Numbered from the stretch's first letter, positions 20,222 to 29,728 are shown. The stretch: DNA of 64,000 nucleotides from Grimontia marina (GCF_900060185.1 NZ_FIZY01000022.1:17918-81917); one strand, 5' to 3'. Made by a program: numbers and translations. Notes: generated by a model not told the origin, from the sequence alone.

Positions 20222-21376
20222 ATGGCTCAGGCTAACGCCTCAACTAGCACCGCAGACAACAAACCGGGCATTTTGCATATTTGCCTGTCAACGGGCTGGG
20301 GCGGCCTGGAAATGTACCCATCACGCATGGGCAAAGAGTTTATCGATAAAGGTTATCGTGTGTTTGGTCTTGCTTCGGAAAACTCCCGTGTAGCCAACGC
20401 GATGAAAGATGCCGGCATGGACGTTTTTACCGTACCGAAGAAAGCTGCCCTTTTCGGCCCAACACTCTTCAGCCTCAATAAATGGCTAAAAGCGAACAAT
20501 GTGCAGATTGTGCATTGCCACAAATCAGGCGACATCCTGATTTCTGCACTTCTAAACATGCTGACCCGTCGCTACACCCTGTTTACCGAACACATGGGTG
20601 TGAAACGCCCTAAAAAAGACATCTATCACCGCTGGGTTTACCGACACGTGGATCAGGTACTGTCTATCAGTAATGAAACCTATCAGCGTAATATCAAGGC
20701 ACTGCCCGTAGCAGAAAGTAAAATCGAGAGACTGTGGCTTGGCACCTACATCGAGCAAAAGCAGTTTAGCGAAGACAATCGCCCTCACCTGTTAGCTGAT
20801 GAATATGGTCTGCCGCATAACACCACTTTTATCGGCTCCGTTGGGCGGATTTGTGATGGTAAAGGTCAGGCCGATTTGCTGGCAGGCTTTGAGCTTATCG
20901 CGGCCGATTACCCGAACGCCCATTTAGTGCTGATTGGTGGACTGAACCCCGATGAGGGCGCAGACGAAGCCTTTTCAAACCAACTGCAGGAAAAGGTGAA
21001 AGCCTCTCTTTTTGCTGATCGGGTGCACCTGGCGGGTTACCGCAAAAACGTACCTACCCTGTTGGAGGAAATTCAAATTGTCTGTCTGCCGTATTGGAAC
21101 GAGGCATTTGGTCTGACGGCCATTGAAGCCATGGCGCAACACTGTGCTTTATTGGTATCCAACACAGGTGCACTACCAGAAATTCTTGAAGAAACCGGTG
21201 TGTACTGCACACCACAGGATGCCGAATCAATCGCTGCAGGGCTCAAACGCTATCTGGATGACGAGTCATTGCGTGCATCAAACGCTGCCAATGCCTATCA
21301 ACGTGCGCTGGAGCATTTTTCCATGCAGGGGCATGCGGATAAGCTAGAGAGTATTTACCTTTCTAGCCTCTCTTAA
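20222..21376 (+). CDS. Glycosyltransferase family 4 (GT-B) protein
   Basis: A 384-residue protein with the two Rossmann-like domains of GT-B enzymes: N-terminal ILHICLSTGWGGLEMYPSRMG (acceptor domain) and a C-terminal nucleotide-sugar domain with GSVGRICDGKGQADLL and the EX7E signature in NEAFGLTAIEAMA. It probably transfers a sugar to lipopolysaccharide core or another surface glycan; donor and acceptor cannot be told. The ATG at 20222 follows GGGAG; upstream in-frame codons lack similarity. It stands alone between fis and a convergent gene. Confidence 0.85.
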   Translation: MAQANASTSTADNKPGILHICLSTGWGGLEMYPSRMGKEFIDKGYRVFGLASENSRVANAMKDAGMDVFTVPKKAALFGPTLFSLNKWLKANNVQIVHCHKSGDILISALLNMLTRRYTLFTEHMGVKRPKKDIYHRWVYRHVDQVLSISNETYQRNIKALPVAESKIERLWLGTYIEQKQFSEDNRPHLLADEYGLPHNTTFIGSVGRICDGKGQADLLAGFELIAADYPNAHLVLIGGLNPDEGADEAFSNQLQEKVKASLFADRVHLAGYRKNVPTLLEEIQIVCLPYWNEAFGLTAIEAMAQHCALLVSNTGALPEILEETGVYCTPQDAESIAAGLKRYLDDESLRASNAANAYQRALEHFSMQGHADKLESIYLSSLS

Positions 21377-21387
21377 TCGGATATCTC

Positions 21388-21426
21388 AGTGACGGACAAA
21401 CCTATCCAAAAAGTTTGTCCGTCACT
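21388..21426. terminator. Long perfect hairpin between two convergent genes
   Basis: AGTGACGGACAAAC (21388-21401) and GTTTGTCCGTCACT (21413-21426) form a 14-bp perfect stem with an 11-base loop. Neither side has a T-run. It may act as a 3' end stabiliser or a Rho-assisted terminator for both genes. Confidence 0.5.
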
Positions 21427-21433
21427 GACATCA

Positions 21434-21739
21434 TTAGTCCTCGAACAAATGAGTACCGTGCGTTAAAGCTCCACCGGCACGAATAGCCGCTGTTAGTAAG
21501 ACAACTTCAGCAAACTCTTCTTCGGTCGCTCCCGCTTTTAGAGCTGCATTCTTATGCGCTTCAATGCAATAGGCGCATTGAGTCGTTAACCCAACAGCAA
21601 TAGCCATAAGTTCTTTGTATTTTTTAGGGATAACACCATCTGCGAGTGCAAGGTTGTCATATGCCCAAAAGGCATCAGTGGTTGGTTTAGCGTGGTCTTT
21701 TAGCTTAGATAGCTTCTTCAGGTTTTCCATCTTGTGCAT
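21434..21739 (-). CDS. Carboxymuconolactone decarboxylase/AhpD-like protein
   Basis: A 101-residue protein with the family's ECxxCxxxH-type redox motif (QCAYCIEAHKNAALKAG), so it is probably an AhpD-like thiol protein with alkylhydroperoxidase activity. DGVIPKKYKELMAIAVGL is the usual preceding helix. The start has AAGGAG seven bases upstream. It is a single gene, convergent with the glycosyltransferase. The physiological substrate is unknown. Confidence 0.85.
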   Translation of the reverse strand: MHKMENLKKLSKLKDHAKPTTDAFWAYDNLALADGVIPKKYKELMAIAVGLTTQCAYCIEAHKNAALKAGATEEEFAEVVLLTAAIRAGGALTHGTHLFED

Positions 21740-21874
21740 GGCACATCTCCTTCTAGCGACGAGCGAACGTTCCTATAGACATTTCGCCAGTGTGAATGTC
21801 CAGACACGTTACGCCAGAGAGGAAGATGTGACCACGAGGTTTAATTTTACAAAACAGAAAGGTTTTATTTATCG

Positions 21875-22153
21875 CTACAGATATTCGCAGAAATACGCGG
21901 TATTTTGCGCAACTTTCACCTGGAATGATGATTCACCCGGGACTTCGAAGTCATCGCCAGCACCGTAGGTTTCCCAATCGATATTACCTGGCAGCTTTAC
22001 CGTCAATTCGCCTTTCACGACATGCATACGCTCAGGTGCCGCGGTACCGAAGGTGTATTCACCCACCTCCATCACGCCAATGCTCAGTGGGCCTTTGTTT
22101 TCAAAGCTGATGGACTTTACGCCACCATCAAAATATTCGTTTACCTTTAACAT
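21875..22153 (-). CDS. ppnP: Pyrimidine/purine nucleoside phosphorylase
   Basis: A 92-residue cupin-fold protein of the YaiE/PpnP family (DUF1255), which cleaves several nucleosides by phosphorolysis. The conserved [24 protein letters not shown] and [18 protein letters not shown] stretches are present, as is the C-terminal YFCEYL. Length matches E. coli PpnP (94). Single gene. The 256-base gap to tpx has no credible gene. Confidence 0.93.
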   Translation of the reverse strand: MLKVNEYFDGGVKSISFENKGPLSIGVMEVGEYTFGTAAPERMHVVKGELTVKLPGNIDWETYGAGDDFEVPGESSFQVKVAQNTAYFCEYL

Positions 22154-22409
22154 CTTTGTCCTTTATTACTTGTGATATACCCAGTCGACAGCAAGATGCT
22201 TGTATTTCAAGGCTCTGTAGCCGGGGTACCTATCCTTTCGATTTCTCTGACGCTACCACACTCTTATCACGTTCCCAAATACTATTTAACGGATGAGTGG
22301 TCTCTGAAAGGGCTTTGAGCGTATTCCCGTTTTCGGGCATGGTATTGGCACCCTGATGTGCCACAATAAAAGTCAATATGGTATTCGACGTGAAACTAAG
22401 GAGAGCATA

Positions 22410-22913
22410 ATGTCGCAAACTCATTTCAAAGGTGAACCTTTACCACTGCTGGGCACTTTACCTAAGGTCGGAGATCTCGCCCCGGACTTTTCACTTGCAG
22501 CCGGAGACTTGTCAGAGCTGACTCTGGCAGATCTTCGTGGCAGTAAGGTGGTACTGAATATTTTCCCAAGTATTGATACCCCTACCTGTGCTGCGAGTGT
22601 GCGCGCTTTCAACGAGAAAGCGGCATCAATGAAAAACACCAAGGTGGTCTGTATCTCTGCTGACTTGCCTTTCGCTGCCAGCCGGTTCTGCGAGCTGGAA
22701 GGGCTTAAAAACGTTCAGCATGCATCGACGTTCCGTGATCCGTCATTCATGAGAGATTACGGTGTTGCAATAGCTGAAGGCCCACTCGTTGGTCTTTCGG
22801 CTCGTTCTGTTGTGGTACTCAATGAAGAAGGTATCGTGCTGTATGTTGAGCTGGTGAATGAGCTTTCTGACGAGCCCGACTATGCAGCAGTACTCGCGGA
22901 GTTGGCGCAGTAA
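22410..22913 (+). CDS. tpx: Thiol peroxidase
   Basis: A 167-residue atypical 2-Cys peroxiredoxin that reduces lipid and alkyl peroxides with thioredoxin. The peroxidatic Cys is in PSIDTPTCAASVRAF and the resolving Cys in ASRFCELEGL. E. coli Tpx has 168 residues. The ATG follows AAGGAGAG; the in-frame upstream extension has no similarity. A hairpin terminator shared with the convergent zntR follows. Confidence 0.97.
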   Translation: MSQTHFKGEPLPLLGTLPKVGDLAPDFSLAAGDLSELTLADLRGSKVVLNIFPSIDTPTCAASVRAFNEKAASMKNTKVVCISADLPFAASRFCELEGLKNVQHASTFRDPSFMRDYGVAIAEGPLVGLSARSVVVLNEEGIVLYVELVNELSDEPDYAAVLAELAQ

Positions 22914-22921
22914 CAAAAAGC

Positions 22922-22948
22922 AGAAGAAGGCCGCGTGCCTTCTTCTTT
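22922..22948. terminator. Hairpin between convergent tpx and zntR
   Basis: AGAAGAAGGC (22922-22931) pairs with GCCTTCTTCT (22937-22946) around a 5-base loop; short T-runs follow on both strands (an A-run at 22915-22919 serves the minus strand). Confidence 0.7.
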
Positions 22949-22971
22949 ACATCTCGCGCCTCTATAGCTTT

Positions 22972-23382
22972 TTACTCCGAAGCTAACGCCTCTAGAATCG
23001 AACAGTGGCTGGCATCATCATACACATGCCCACAGCAAGCATCATTGAGCTTTTTTAGCGCAGCGCGGATCTCAGTCAGCTCAGCGATTTTCTCGTCCAG
23101 TTCATCAAGTTTTTTCTGGGTAATGCCCTTTACTTCTGCACAGCTGTGCTGGGTGGCCTCTAAACGGATTTCGAGCAGTTCCTGAATCTCTTCCAACGTC
23201 AGTCCAATGCGTTTGCCTTTGATAATAAAGTGCACTCGAGACACTGCATCTTCATCATAAAGACGGTAACCACTTTCACTTCGGGATGCTGGCTGCAACA
23301 GGCCGACTTTTTCGTAAAACCGCAGCGTATCACCTGACACGCCTGCGCGTTTGGCTAACTGCCCGATTTGTAACATCTTCAT
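22972..23382 (-). CDS. zntR: Zinc-responsive MerR-type regulator ZntR
   Basis: A 136-residue MerR-family dimer. N-terminal helix-turn-helix (IGQLAKRAGVSGDTLRFYEK), dimerisation helix, and a C-terminal metal loop with NDACCGHVYDDASHCSILEAL. The Cys pair, the loop Cys and His, and the upstream Cys (HSCAEVKG) are those that bind zinc in E. coli ZntR. It normally activates the zntA exporter, which is not in the window. It is divergent from purH. Confidence 0.92.
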   Translation of the reverse strand: MKMLQIGQLAKRAGVSGDTLRFYEKVGLLQPASRSESGYRLYDEDAVSRVHFIIKGKRIGLTLEEIQELLEIRLEATQHSCAEVKGITQKKLDELDEKIAELTEIRAALKKLNDACCGHVYDDASHCSILEALASE

Positions 23383-23419
23383 AGATCCCTTCTCGCGTAT
23401 TTTTGTGACAAAACCACAA

Positions 23420-23454
23420 AAGCAATCGATTGCTTCAATAAATTAGGTTAGAAT
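23420..23454 (+). promoter_or_regulatory. PurR operator overlapping the purHD promoter
   Basis: A perfect 16-bp palindrome AAGCAATCGATTGCTT (23420-23435) matches the core of the PurR box (GCAA-n-CG-n-TTGC). A -10 like TAGAAT lies at 23449-23454; the operator covers the expected -35 position, as for a repressor that blocks polymerase. Established for purHD in E. coli; here inferred from the sequence. Confidence 0.75.
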
Positions 23455-23486
23455 GTGCGCCGATTCAATCAAGGCTTCGCCGTAGC

Positions 23487-23534
23487 GGGTATTTGGCAAA
23501 GCGGCTCTCACAGCGGCGGTTTTGCCAAATATCC
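23487..23534 (+). other. Strong hairpin in the purH leader
   Basis: Bases 23487-23502 pair with 23519-23534 in a 16-bp stem (14 Watson-Crick, 2 G-U in RNA); the core is the perfect 11-base inverted repeat TATTTGGCAAA/TTTGCCAAATA. The loop has 16 bases. No T-run follows, so it is not a simple terminator. It ends 28 bases before the purH ATG. Confidence 0.7.
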
Positions 23535-23562
23535 TATCCCCACATTTAAAGAGATGGTAGCA

Positions 23563-25155
23563 ATGGAAAACGCTCGTCCTATTCGTCGCGCATTGATTAG
23601 CGTATCTGATAAAACCGGCATTGTAGAATTTGCCAAAGCTCTCGCAGAAAAAGGTGTCGATATTCTGTCGACTGGCGGTACCGCTCGCCTGCTGGCAGAG
23701 CAAGGTCTAGCAGTGACTGAAGTCTCTGACTACACCGGTTTTCCTGAGATGATGGATGGGCGCGTAAAAACCCTGCACCCAAAAGTACACGGCGGTATCT
23801 TGGGTCGTCGTGAAACTGATGATGCCGTGATGAACGAACACGGTATTTCGCCAATCGACATGGTTGTCGTCAACCTGTACCCATTCGCGGAAACAGTGGC
23901 AAAAGAGGGCTGTACGCTGGAAGATGCGGTTAAAAACATCGATATCGGTGGCCCAACCATGGTTCGCTCTGCGGCGAAAAACCACAAAGACGTGACCATC
24001 GTGGTGAATGCATCAGATTACGACCGCGTGCTGGCTGAGCTTGATGCCAACAACGGTTCACTGACACTACAAACCCGTTTTGATCTGGCTATCTCAGCAT
24101 TTGAACACACGGCTGCTTACGACGGTATGATCGCCAACTACTTCGGTACCATGGTGCCGTCTTATGGCGACAACAAAGAAGGCGATGAGGAGTCGAAGTT
24201 CCCACGCACCTTTAACCAGCAGTTCATCAAAAAGCAGGACATGCGCTACGGCGAAAACAGCCACCAGGCAGCGGCGTTCTACACCGAAGCGAATCCGGAA
24301 GAAGCGTCTGTCTCTACGGCTACCCAGCTTCAAGGTAAAGCACTGTCTTACAACAACATCGCAGATACTGATGCCGCGCTTGAGTGTGTGAAAGAGTTCA
24401 TCGAGCCAGCGTGTGTGATCGTTAAGCACGCCAACCCATGTGGTGTGGCACTTGGCGAAAACATCCTTGAAGCATACGACCGTGCTTACAAGACTGACCC
24501 AACTTCCGCGTTTGGCGGCATCATCGCGTTTAACCGTGAACTGGATGCGGAAACCGCACAAGCTATTGTTGACCGTCAATTTGTAGAAGTCATCATTGCA
24601 CCAAGCGTGTCAAACGCAGCGGTAGAAGTGGTTAGCGCGAAGAAAAATGTTCGCCTGCTGGTTTGCGGCGAGTGGAGTACACAGACGACTGGCTTTGACG
24701 TGAAACGCGTTAACGGCGGCCTGTTGGTTCAGGACCGTGACCAAGGTATGGTCTCTCTGGATGACCTAAAAGTGGTCTCCAAGCGTCAGCCTTCCGACGA
24801 AGAACTGCGTGATGCGCTGTTCTGCTGGAAAGTCGCGAAATACGTGAAATCCAACGCGATTGTCTACGCGAAAGGTAACATGACCATCGGTGTAGGCGCA
24901 GGCCAGATGAGCCGCGTTTACTCGGCGAAAATTGCGGGTATCAAAGCCGCTGACGAGAATCTGGAAGTAGCAGGCAGCGTGATGGCGTCTGATGCATTCT
25001 TCCCGTTCCGTGATGGTATCGATGCAGCTGCAGAAGCTGGCATTACCTGTGTTATCCAGCCAGGCGGTTCAATGCGTGATGACGAAGTGATTACCGCTGC
25101 TGACGAACACGGCATGTCAATGGTCTTCACTGGCATGCGCCACTTCCGCCACTAA
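23563..25155 (+). CDS. purH: Bifunctional AICAR transformylase/IMP cyclohydrolase
   Basis: A 530-residue enzyme for the last two steps of IMP synthesis. N-terminal cyclohydrolase domain ([42 protein letters not shown]); C-terminal transformylase domain with [20 protein letters not shown] and FFPFRDG. The ATG at 23563 gives the usual [13 protein letters not shown] start; an open frame reaches back to 23455 but runs through the leader hairpin. purD follows 53 bases downstream. Confidence 0.98.
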   Translation: MENARPIRRALISVSDKTGIVEFAKALAEKGVDILSTGGTARLLAEQGLAVTEVSDYTGFPEMMDGRVKTLHPKVHGGILGRRETDDAVMNEHGISPIDMVVVNLYPFAETVAKEGCTLEDAVKNIDIGGPTMVRSAAKNHKDVTIVVNASDYDRVLAELDANNGSLTLQTRFDLAISAFEHTAAYDGMIANYFGTMVPSYGDNKEGDEESKFPRTFNQQFIKKQDMRYGENSHQAAAFYTEANPEEASVSTATQLQGKALSYNNIADTDAALECVKEFIEPACVIVKHANPCGVALGENILEAYDRAYKTDPTSAFGGIIAFNRELDAETAQAIVDRQFVEVIIAPSVSNAAVEVVSAKKNVRLLVCGEWSTQTTGFDVKRVNGGLLVQDRDQGMVSLDDLKVVSKRQPSDEELRDALFCWKVAKYVKSNAIVYAKGNMTIGVGAGQMSRVYSAKIAGIKAADENLEVAGSVMASDAFFPFRDGIDAAAEAGITCVIQPGGSMRDDEVITAADEHGMSMVFTGMRHFRH

Positions 25156-25165
25156 GCATTTTTCA

Positions 25166-25190
25166 CAGCCCAGAGTCACTCTGGGCTGCT
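25166..25190 (+). terminator. Hairpin between purH and purD
   Basis: CAGCCCAGAG (25166-25175) and CTCTGGGCTG (25179-25188) form a 10-bp stem with a 3-base loop. Only a weak T-rich tail follows (CTTTG), so it is probably a partial terminator or an mRNA-stability element. Confidence 0.6.
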
Positions 25191-25208
25191 TTGATTGAAG
25201 GATTCAAA

Positions 25209-26498
25209 ATGGACGTATTGGTTATTGGCAGCGGCGGCCGTGAACACGCTCTGGCGTGGAAAGTCGCACAGTCTGCAAAAGTTGAGACCGTTTTTGTCGC
25301 GCCGGGCAACGCAGGTACCGCGCTGGAGCCAAAGCTTGAAAATGTCGCCATTGGCGTCGAAGATATCGTAGCGCTGGTCGCTTTTGCTCAGGATAAAAAT
25401 ATCGGCCTGACCATTGTCGGCCCGGAAGCCCCACTTGTGATTGGTGTGGTTGATGCTTTCCGTGAAGCAGGCTTGCCGATCTTCGGTCCAACCGAAGCTG
25501 CCGCGCAGCTGGAAGGCTCAAAAGCCTTCACCAAGGACTTCCTTGCCCGTCACCAAATCCCGACAGCGGAATACCAGAACTTTACCGAGATTGAGCCAGC
25601 ACTGGCGTACGTGCGCGATAAAGGTGCACCTATTGTTGTTAAAGCAGACGGTCTGGCAGCAGGTAAAGGCGTTATCGTTGCGATGACCTTGGAAGAAGCG
25701 GAAAACGCGATTCGTGACATGCTGGCAGGCAATGCTTTTGGCGATGCAGGTAGCCGTGTGGTTATCGAGGAATTCCTTGATGGCGAAGAAGCGAGCTTTA
25801 TCGTTATGGTTGACGGTGAAAACGTTCTGCCAATGGCCACCAGCCAGGATCACAAGCGTGTCGGGAATGGCGACACGGGCCCGAACACTGGCGGTATGGG
25901 CGCTTACAGCCCAGCACCTGTAGTCACAGCTGAAATTCACGATCGCGTGATGAACGAAGTGATTTACCCAACCGTTCGCGGCATGGCGTCAGAAGGCCAC
26001 CCATACACAGGTTTCCTCTATGCAGGCCTGATGGTGATGGCTGATGGCACACCGAAAGTGATTGAATACAACTGCCGCTTTGGCGACCCAGAAACCCAGC
26101 CAATCATGCTGCGTCTGCAATCTGATCTGGTTGAGCTTTGCGAAGCTGCGGTAGCCGGTAAGCTGGATACCGTAGAGTCCAAGTGGGATCCACGTGCATC
26201 CATCGGTGTTGTGCTGGCAGCGGGCGGCTACCCTGCGTCATACAACAAAGGCGATGTCATTTCTGGCTTGCCAACCACTGAGTTGGATGCAGCGAAAGTC
26301 TTCCATGCAGGGACGGCAGAAAAAGACGGTAATGTTGTGACTGCTGGCGGTCGTGTGCTATGTGCGACTGCGATGGGTGACACTGTTTCAGAAGCGCAAA
26401 AACGTGCTTACGAGCTGGCATCACAAATCAGTTGGGATGGTATGTTCCACCGTGATGACATTGGCTACCGTGCGATTGCACGTGAGCAGGGTGAGTAA
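25209..26498 (+). CDS. purD: Phosphoribosylamine-glycine ligase
   Basis: A 429-residue ATP-grasp enzyme of purine synthesis (GAR synthetase). Motifs: [16 protein letters not shown] at the start, [15 protein letters not shown] (ATP loop), [24 protein letters not shown] and [12 protein letters not shown]. Its ATG follows GAAGGA. Operon with purH; a terminator follows. Confidence 0.98.
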   Translation: MDVLVIGSGGREHALAWKVAQSAKVETVFVAPGNAGTALEPKLENVAIGVEDIVALVAFAQDKNIGLTIVGPEAPLVIGVVDAFREAGLPIFGPTEAAAQLEGSKAFTKDFLARHQIPTAEYQNFTEIEPALAYVRDKGAPIVVKADGLAAGKGVIVAMTLEEAENAIRDMLAGNAFGDAGSRVVIEEFLDGEEASFIVMVDGENVLPMATSQDHKRVGNGDTGPNTGGMGAYSPAPVVTAEIHDRVMNEVIYPTVRGMASEGHPYTGFLYAGLMVMADGTPKVIEYNCRFGDPETQPIMLRLQSDLVELCEAAVAGKLDTVESKWDPRASIGVVLAAGGYPASYNKGDVISGLPTTELDAAKVFHAGTAEKDGNVVTAGGRVLCATAMGDTVSEAQKRAYELASQISWDGMFHRDDIGYRAIAREQGE

Positions 26499-26530
26499 TC
26501 TCTCAAGCTGAAATGCTGTACTAAAACGTC

Positions 26531-26556
26531 AAAACGCGCCAATCGGCGCGTTTTTT
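26531..26556 (+). terminator. Terminator of the purHD operon
   Basis: AAAACGCGCC and GGCGCGTTTT around AATC, followed by further T residues. Confidence 0.92.
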
Positions 26557-26576
26557 CTTTCTGGGAGATACGAACT

Positions 26577-27257
26577 TTAGAATTCCGGTCTTTCGAAACA
26601 ATCCGCACTGTCATTATCCAGCACGATAATGGTTTCTGCCGTATTCGTGTTACGGCCGACTTTGCCGACAGCTGCAATGAAATTATCTTCTTTCTTCAGC
26701 CTGTGCAGAATGTAATCTGGAAACTCTGCACTGAACTTCAGTGTCTTTACTTCACCAGAACCACACTCTTCAAACACCCCTTCATTCCAGTAGCCTTGGA
26801 AGAAGCTTTTGTTGTTCTTGCCCAGCGCCTTAGCGGTCTCTAAGGCCTTTTCTGCTTGCTGGTAATACCTTATCAGCTCAGTGCTACGTATTGGCAGCAA
26901 CGTACCATCGAGGCGATATTGCTGATACACCGCTTGCCCCTCAGAGTCATAGCGGATCAGAATTGACTGATGCTTTAGCTCACCATCAATCAAAGTATTC
27001 CCTTCGCGCTGAATTTCACGCACGACACCTTTGCGCCAGCGGTATTCAGACGAATACTGACCATAGTCACCCATCATCACTGTTTCAGTGAGGGTTTCGG
27101 GAAAGCGTTGACGTTCATCAAGCCAGAAAATACTCGTGGCATCACCCTGCACAGAGGCAGTGACGGTTTGAACAGGAGGTTGGATTTTCTCTGTCGAGCT
27201 ACAGCCCGCCAAAGTAAGAATAAGAGATGAAACGAGGAGAGACGCTTTAACGCGCAT
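26577..27257 (-). CDS. DUF1481 family lipoprotein (YjaH-like)
   Basis: A 226-residue protein with a lipoprotein signal: positive start, hydrophobic stretch, then the lipobox LTLAGC with Cys at about 19, so it is probably anchored to the outer membrane or facing the periplasm. The rest is a DUF1481-type domain. E. coli yjaH lies directly downstream of hupA in the same orientation, which supports the call. Function unknown. The ATG at 27257 is preferred over one six codons upstream because it gives a proper signal peptide. Confidence 0.85.
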   Translation of the reverse strand: MRVKASLLVSSLILTLAGCSSTEKIQPPVQTVTASVQGDATSIFWLDERQRFPETLTETVMMGDYGQYSSEYRWRKGVVREIQREGNTLIDGELKHQSILIRYDSEGQAVYQQYRLDGTLLPIRSTELIRYYQQAEKALETAKALGKNNKSFFQGYWNEGVFEECGSGEVKTLKFSAEFPDYILHRLKKEDNFIAAVGKVGRNTNTAETIIVLDNDSADCFERPEF

Positions 27258-27263
27258 AAATAT

Positions 27264-27291
27264 CCGCCAAAACAAAAAATTGCTTTGGCGG
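27264..27291 (-). other. Hairpin between hupA and the DUF1481 gene
   Basis: CCGCCAAA (27264-27271) and TTTGGCGG (27284-27291) pair; the T-run is in the loop rather than after the stem. It may act as a processing or partial termination site. Not a classical terminator. Confidence 0.4.
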
Positions 27292-27299
27292 AGTATAAC

Positions 27300-27572
27300 T
27301 TACTTAACTGCGTCTTTAAGCGCTTTGCCCGCAACAAACGCAGGAACGTTTGCAGCTGCAATTTGGATTTCCTGACCAGTTTGTGGGTTACGGCCAGTGC
27401 GCGCAGCACGGTGGTTAACTTTAAACGTACCGAAACCGATCAGTTGAACCTGGTCACCGTCTTTCAGTGCACCTTCGATACCCGCCAGAGTTGCTTCCAG
27501 TGCAGCTTTAGCTTGTGCTTTAGACAGGTCTGCTTTTTCAGCAATCAGGTCGATCAAGTTGGTCTTGTTCAT
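27300..27572 (-). CDS. hupA: Nucleoid protein HU-alpha
   Basis: 90 residues, the family length. [46 protein letters not shown] (the DNA-binding arm with the intercalating Pro) and the C-terminal [10 protein letters not shown] identify HU. It binds DNA without sequence specificity. The gene is followed by the DUF1481 lipoprotein gene as in E. coli. Confidence 0.98.
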   Translation of the reverse strand: MNKTNLIDLIAEKADLSKAQAKAALEATLAGIEGALKDGDQVQLIGFGTFKVNHRAARTGRNPQTGQEIQIAAANVPAFVAGKALKDAVK

Positions 27573-27807
27573 TAGGTCTTCCCTTCTTAGGTTTTCTTGA
27601 GACAAGTGAACTCTAATTCAAAAGAAGCCCAGCTGGCAAAGGTTTGTGGCGCTACAAGTGACTGTATGCAGAGTCTTTAACCAAAAACTGAGCGCATCCT
27701 CACAAAATATTGGGTATATTTTGGCGGCAACTCTTGTATTTACTGCCCTCAGACCCGATCTTTGGCGCTACTATTGGTCCTGTTTATTACATTTACGCTG
27801 GAAAAAG

Positions 27808-28986
27808 ATGATCCTGCTATTCATGTTTGTGGCACTTTCCATTGGTGTCTCATTTATCTGTTCGGTGCTCGAAGCGGTGCTTTTGAGTATTACCCCGAGT
27901 TATCTCGCCCAAATGCGACAGCAAGGTCACCCGGCTGCCGGACGTCTGTCTTCTTTGAAAGATGATATCGACCGTCCATTGGCTTCTATTCTGACCCTGA
28001 ACACCATCGCTCACACCGTAGGTGCAGCAGCATCCGGTGCACAAGCAGCAAAAGTCTTCGGTGATGCCTGGTTAGGCGTGTTCTCCGGCGTGTTGACGCT
28101 GGCGATTCTGGTGCTGTCTGAAATTGTGCCAAAAACCATTGGTGCAACCTACTGGCGTCAACTGGCACCGGGCGCAGCCACCGTGCTTCGTTGGATGGTA
28201 TGGGCATTGACTCCTTTCGTTTGGGCTTCGGAGCAACTGACCCGTCGACTGGCGCACGGTAAAGAGCAGCCAAAGCTGCGTGATGAAATCTCCGCGATGG
28301 CAATGTTGGCGAAAGAAAGTGGCGAGCTGGAAGATGACGAGTCCACCATGTTGACCAACCTGCTGAGCCTTCGTGACGTGCCGGTTACCAAGTTGATGAC
28401 CCCACGCCCTGTGCTGTTCCGCGTTGATGCCACCATGACCATCGAGGATTTCCTGCGCGAGCACCATGACACGCCGTTCTCCCGCCCGCTGGTTTATGCC
28501 GAATCACGTGACAATATTCTGGGCTTTGTTCACCGTCTTGAGCTGTTCTCCGCCAGCCAGCACGGTAAAGGTCAGAAGCAACTTGGCAGCCTGATGCGCC
28601 CACTCCCAGTGGTTCATGATTCCACTATCGTGCCGAAAGCGTTTGACCGTCTGATGGCACAGCGCTCTCAACTGGCGTTGATTGTTGACGAGTATGGCGA
28701 CGTTCAAGGCATCATCACACTGGAAGATATCTTCGAGCACCTGATGGGCAAAGAAATCATGGATGAGGCCGACAAGACCTCAAACATGCAGGCACTTGCC
28801 CATGAACGCTGGGAAGACTGGAAAGAAGCCCACGGCGTGATTGAAAGCAAAGATGATGACGAAGAAGAAGCGGATAAAGCGGTGGAAGAACTGGCAGAAT
28901 CCTCAGAAAAAGAAGAGGCCTCTCAAAAGAACACCGAGGACGGGAAATCGACTTCGCCGAACGATGAAGAGAAAACCTCAAAGTAA
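27808..28986 (+). CDS. CNNM/CorC-type protein with CBS pair and acidic tail
   Basis: A 392-residue inner-membrane protein: an N-terminal DUF21/CNNM membrane domain with three or four helices (1-160; SFICSVLEAVLLSITPSYLA, LNTIAHTVGAAASG, SEIVPKTIGATYW), then a CBS pair (about 200-325; VTKLMTPRPVLF and YGDVQGIITLEDIFEHLMG), then a tail of about 50 residues very rich in Glu, Asp, Lys and Ser. The HlyC/CorC transporter-associated domain usual in larger homologs is absent. Related proteins move magnesium or other divalent cations. The ATG at 27808 fits the membrane-domain start of the family. Confidence 0.85.
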   Translation: MILLFMFVALSIGVSFICSVLEAVLLSITPSYLAQMRQQGHPAAGRLSSLKDDIDRPLASILTLNTIAHTVGAAASGAQAAKVFGDAWLGVFSGVLTLAILVLSEIVPKTIGATYWRQLAPGAATVLRWMVWALTPFVWASEQLTRRLAHGKEQPKLRDEISAMAMLAKESGELEDDESTMLTNLLSLRDVPVTKLMTPRPVLFRVDATMTIEDFLREHHDTPFSRPLVYAESRDNILGFVHRLELFSASQHGKGQKQLGSLMRPLPVVHDSTIVPKAFDRLMAQRSQLALIVDEYGDVQGIITLEDIFEHLMGKEIMDEADKTSNMQALAHERWEDWKEAHGVIESKDDDEEEADKAVEELAESSEKEEASQKNTEDGKSTSPNDEEKTSK

Positions 28987-29000
28987 TCGTCACCAAAAGA

Positions 29001-29030
29001 AAACGGGCCATCAGGCCCGTTTTTTATTTT
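29001..29030 (+). terminator. Terminator after the CNNM gene
   Basis: AAACGGGCC and GGCCCGTTT around ATCA, then a T-rich tail. Confidence 0.9.
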
Positions 29031-29047
29031 ATCAGTGCCATGCTGGC

Positions 29048-29635
29048 TTAGAGTGATAAACCGAGGTTACTCACGCCTTCTTCACGCAGTTCATTGCGAA
29101 TGCCGCGAATCATCTCAACATCACGCTCTTCTGCTTCTTTCAGTGCACGGAAGATAGCCCACTGCATGTCCCACTCGGCACACACAGACTCAATCTCTTT
29201 CTGGTTCTCGTTCGTCACTTCAACGCCGGTTTGCGCTTCTTCAAGCTGCGCCACACTTGCCACCGATTGCTGGCTGACTTTCAGCACAGATTCCAGCAGC
29301 AGGTCGCGGTCCAGCAGTGTGTGGATCAGCGTCGACATCGACACACAGGCATCAATCGCTGGGTAAACCAGATAAATATCGAATTCTTCCGTGGTCGGGA
29401 TCAGCTCTTCCAGCTTTTCCAGTTGACACTCAAAGTTGATTTTGGCGTTCTTAACCGTCAGCACTTCCCAAACTGCATCCAAAAGCTGGCGGAATGCCTG
29501 AGGCTCCGCAAACTCAGTTTGTTGGCAAAAAGCCGCGTAGTTGGGATACATGCGCTCCACCAGCGCTGCCATAAAAGTGATATGCTGCCATGAGTCGAGT
29601 TTTTCGAGTCGCAGCTGGATCGGATTCTGTAACAT
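29048..29635 (-). CDS. yjaG: YjaG family protein (DUF416)
   Basis: A 195-residue cytoplasmic all-alpha protein. LEKLDSWQHITFMAALVERMYPNYAAF and LVYPAIDACVSM are typical of the DUF416/YjaG family. In E. coli yjaG lies just upstream of hupA; here the CNNM gene on the other strand separates them. Function unknown. Confidence 0.9.
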   Translation of the reverse strand: MLQNPIQLRLEKLDSWQHITFMAALVERMYPNYAAFCQQTEFAEPQAFRQLLDAVWEVLTVKNAKINFECQLEKLEELIPTTEEFDIYLVYPAIDACVSMSTLIHTLLDRDLLLESVLKVSQQSVASVAQLEEAQTGVEVTNENQKEIESVCAEWDMQWAIFRALKEAEERDVEMIRGIRNELREEGVSNLGLSL

Positions 29636-29728
29636 GGTCTGCCGTCTACAGTGATTGCCGACGTGTAATGCCGGATAGGATTTCCGCGCAAGTGTACTTT
29701 ATATACTGCAATAGCAAAAGGAACAGAT

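Noticed and set aside
22230..22424. 64-codon minus-strand frame between ppnP and tpx
   Set aside because: Overlaps the tpx start, has no clear ribosome site and no recognisable features.
23455..23562. 36-codon N-terminal extension of purH
   Set aside because: Runs through the leader hairpin and begins beside the -10 element; family proteins start at MENARP or equivalent.
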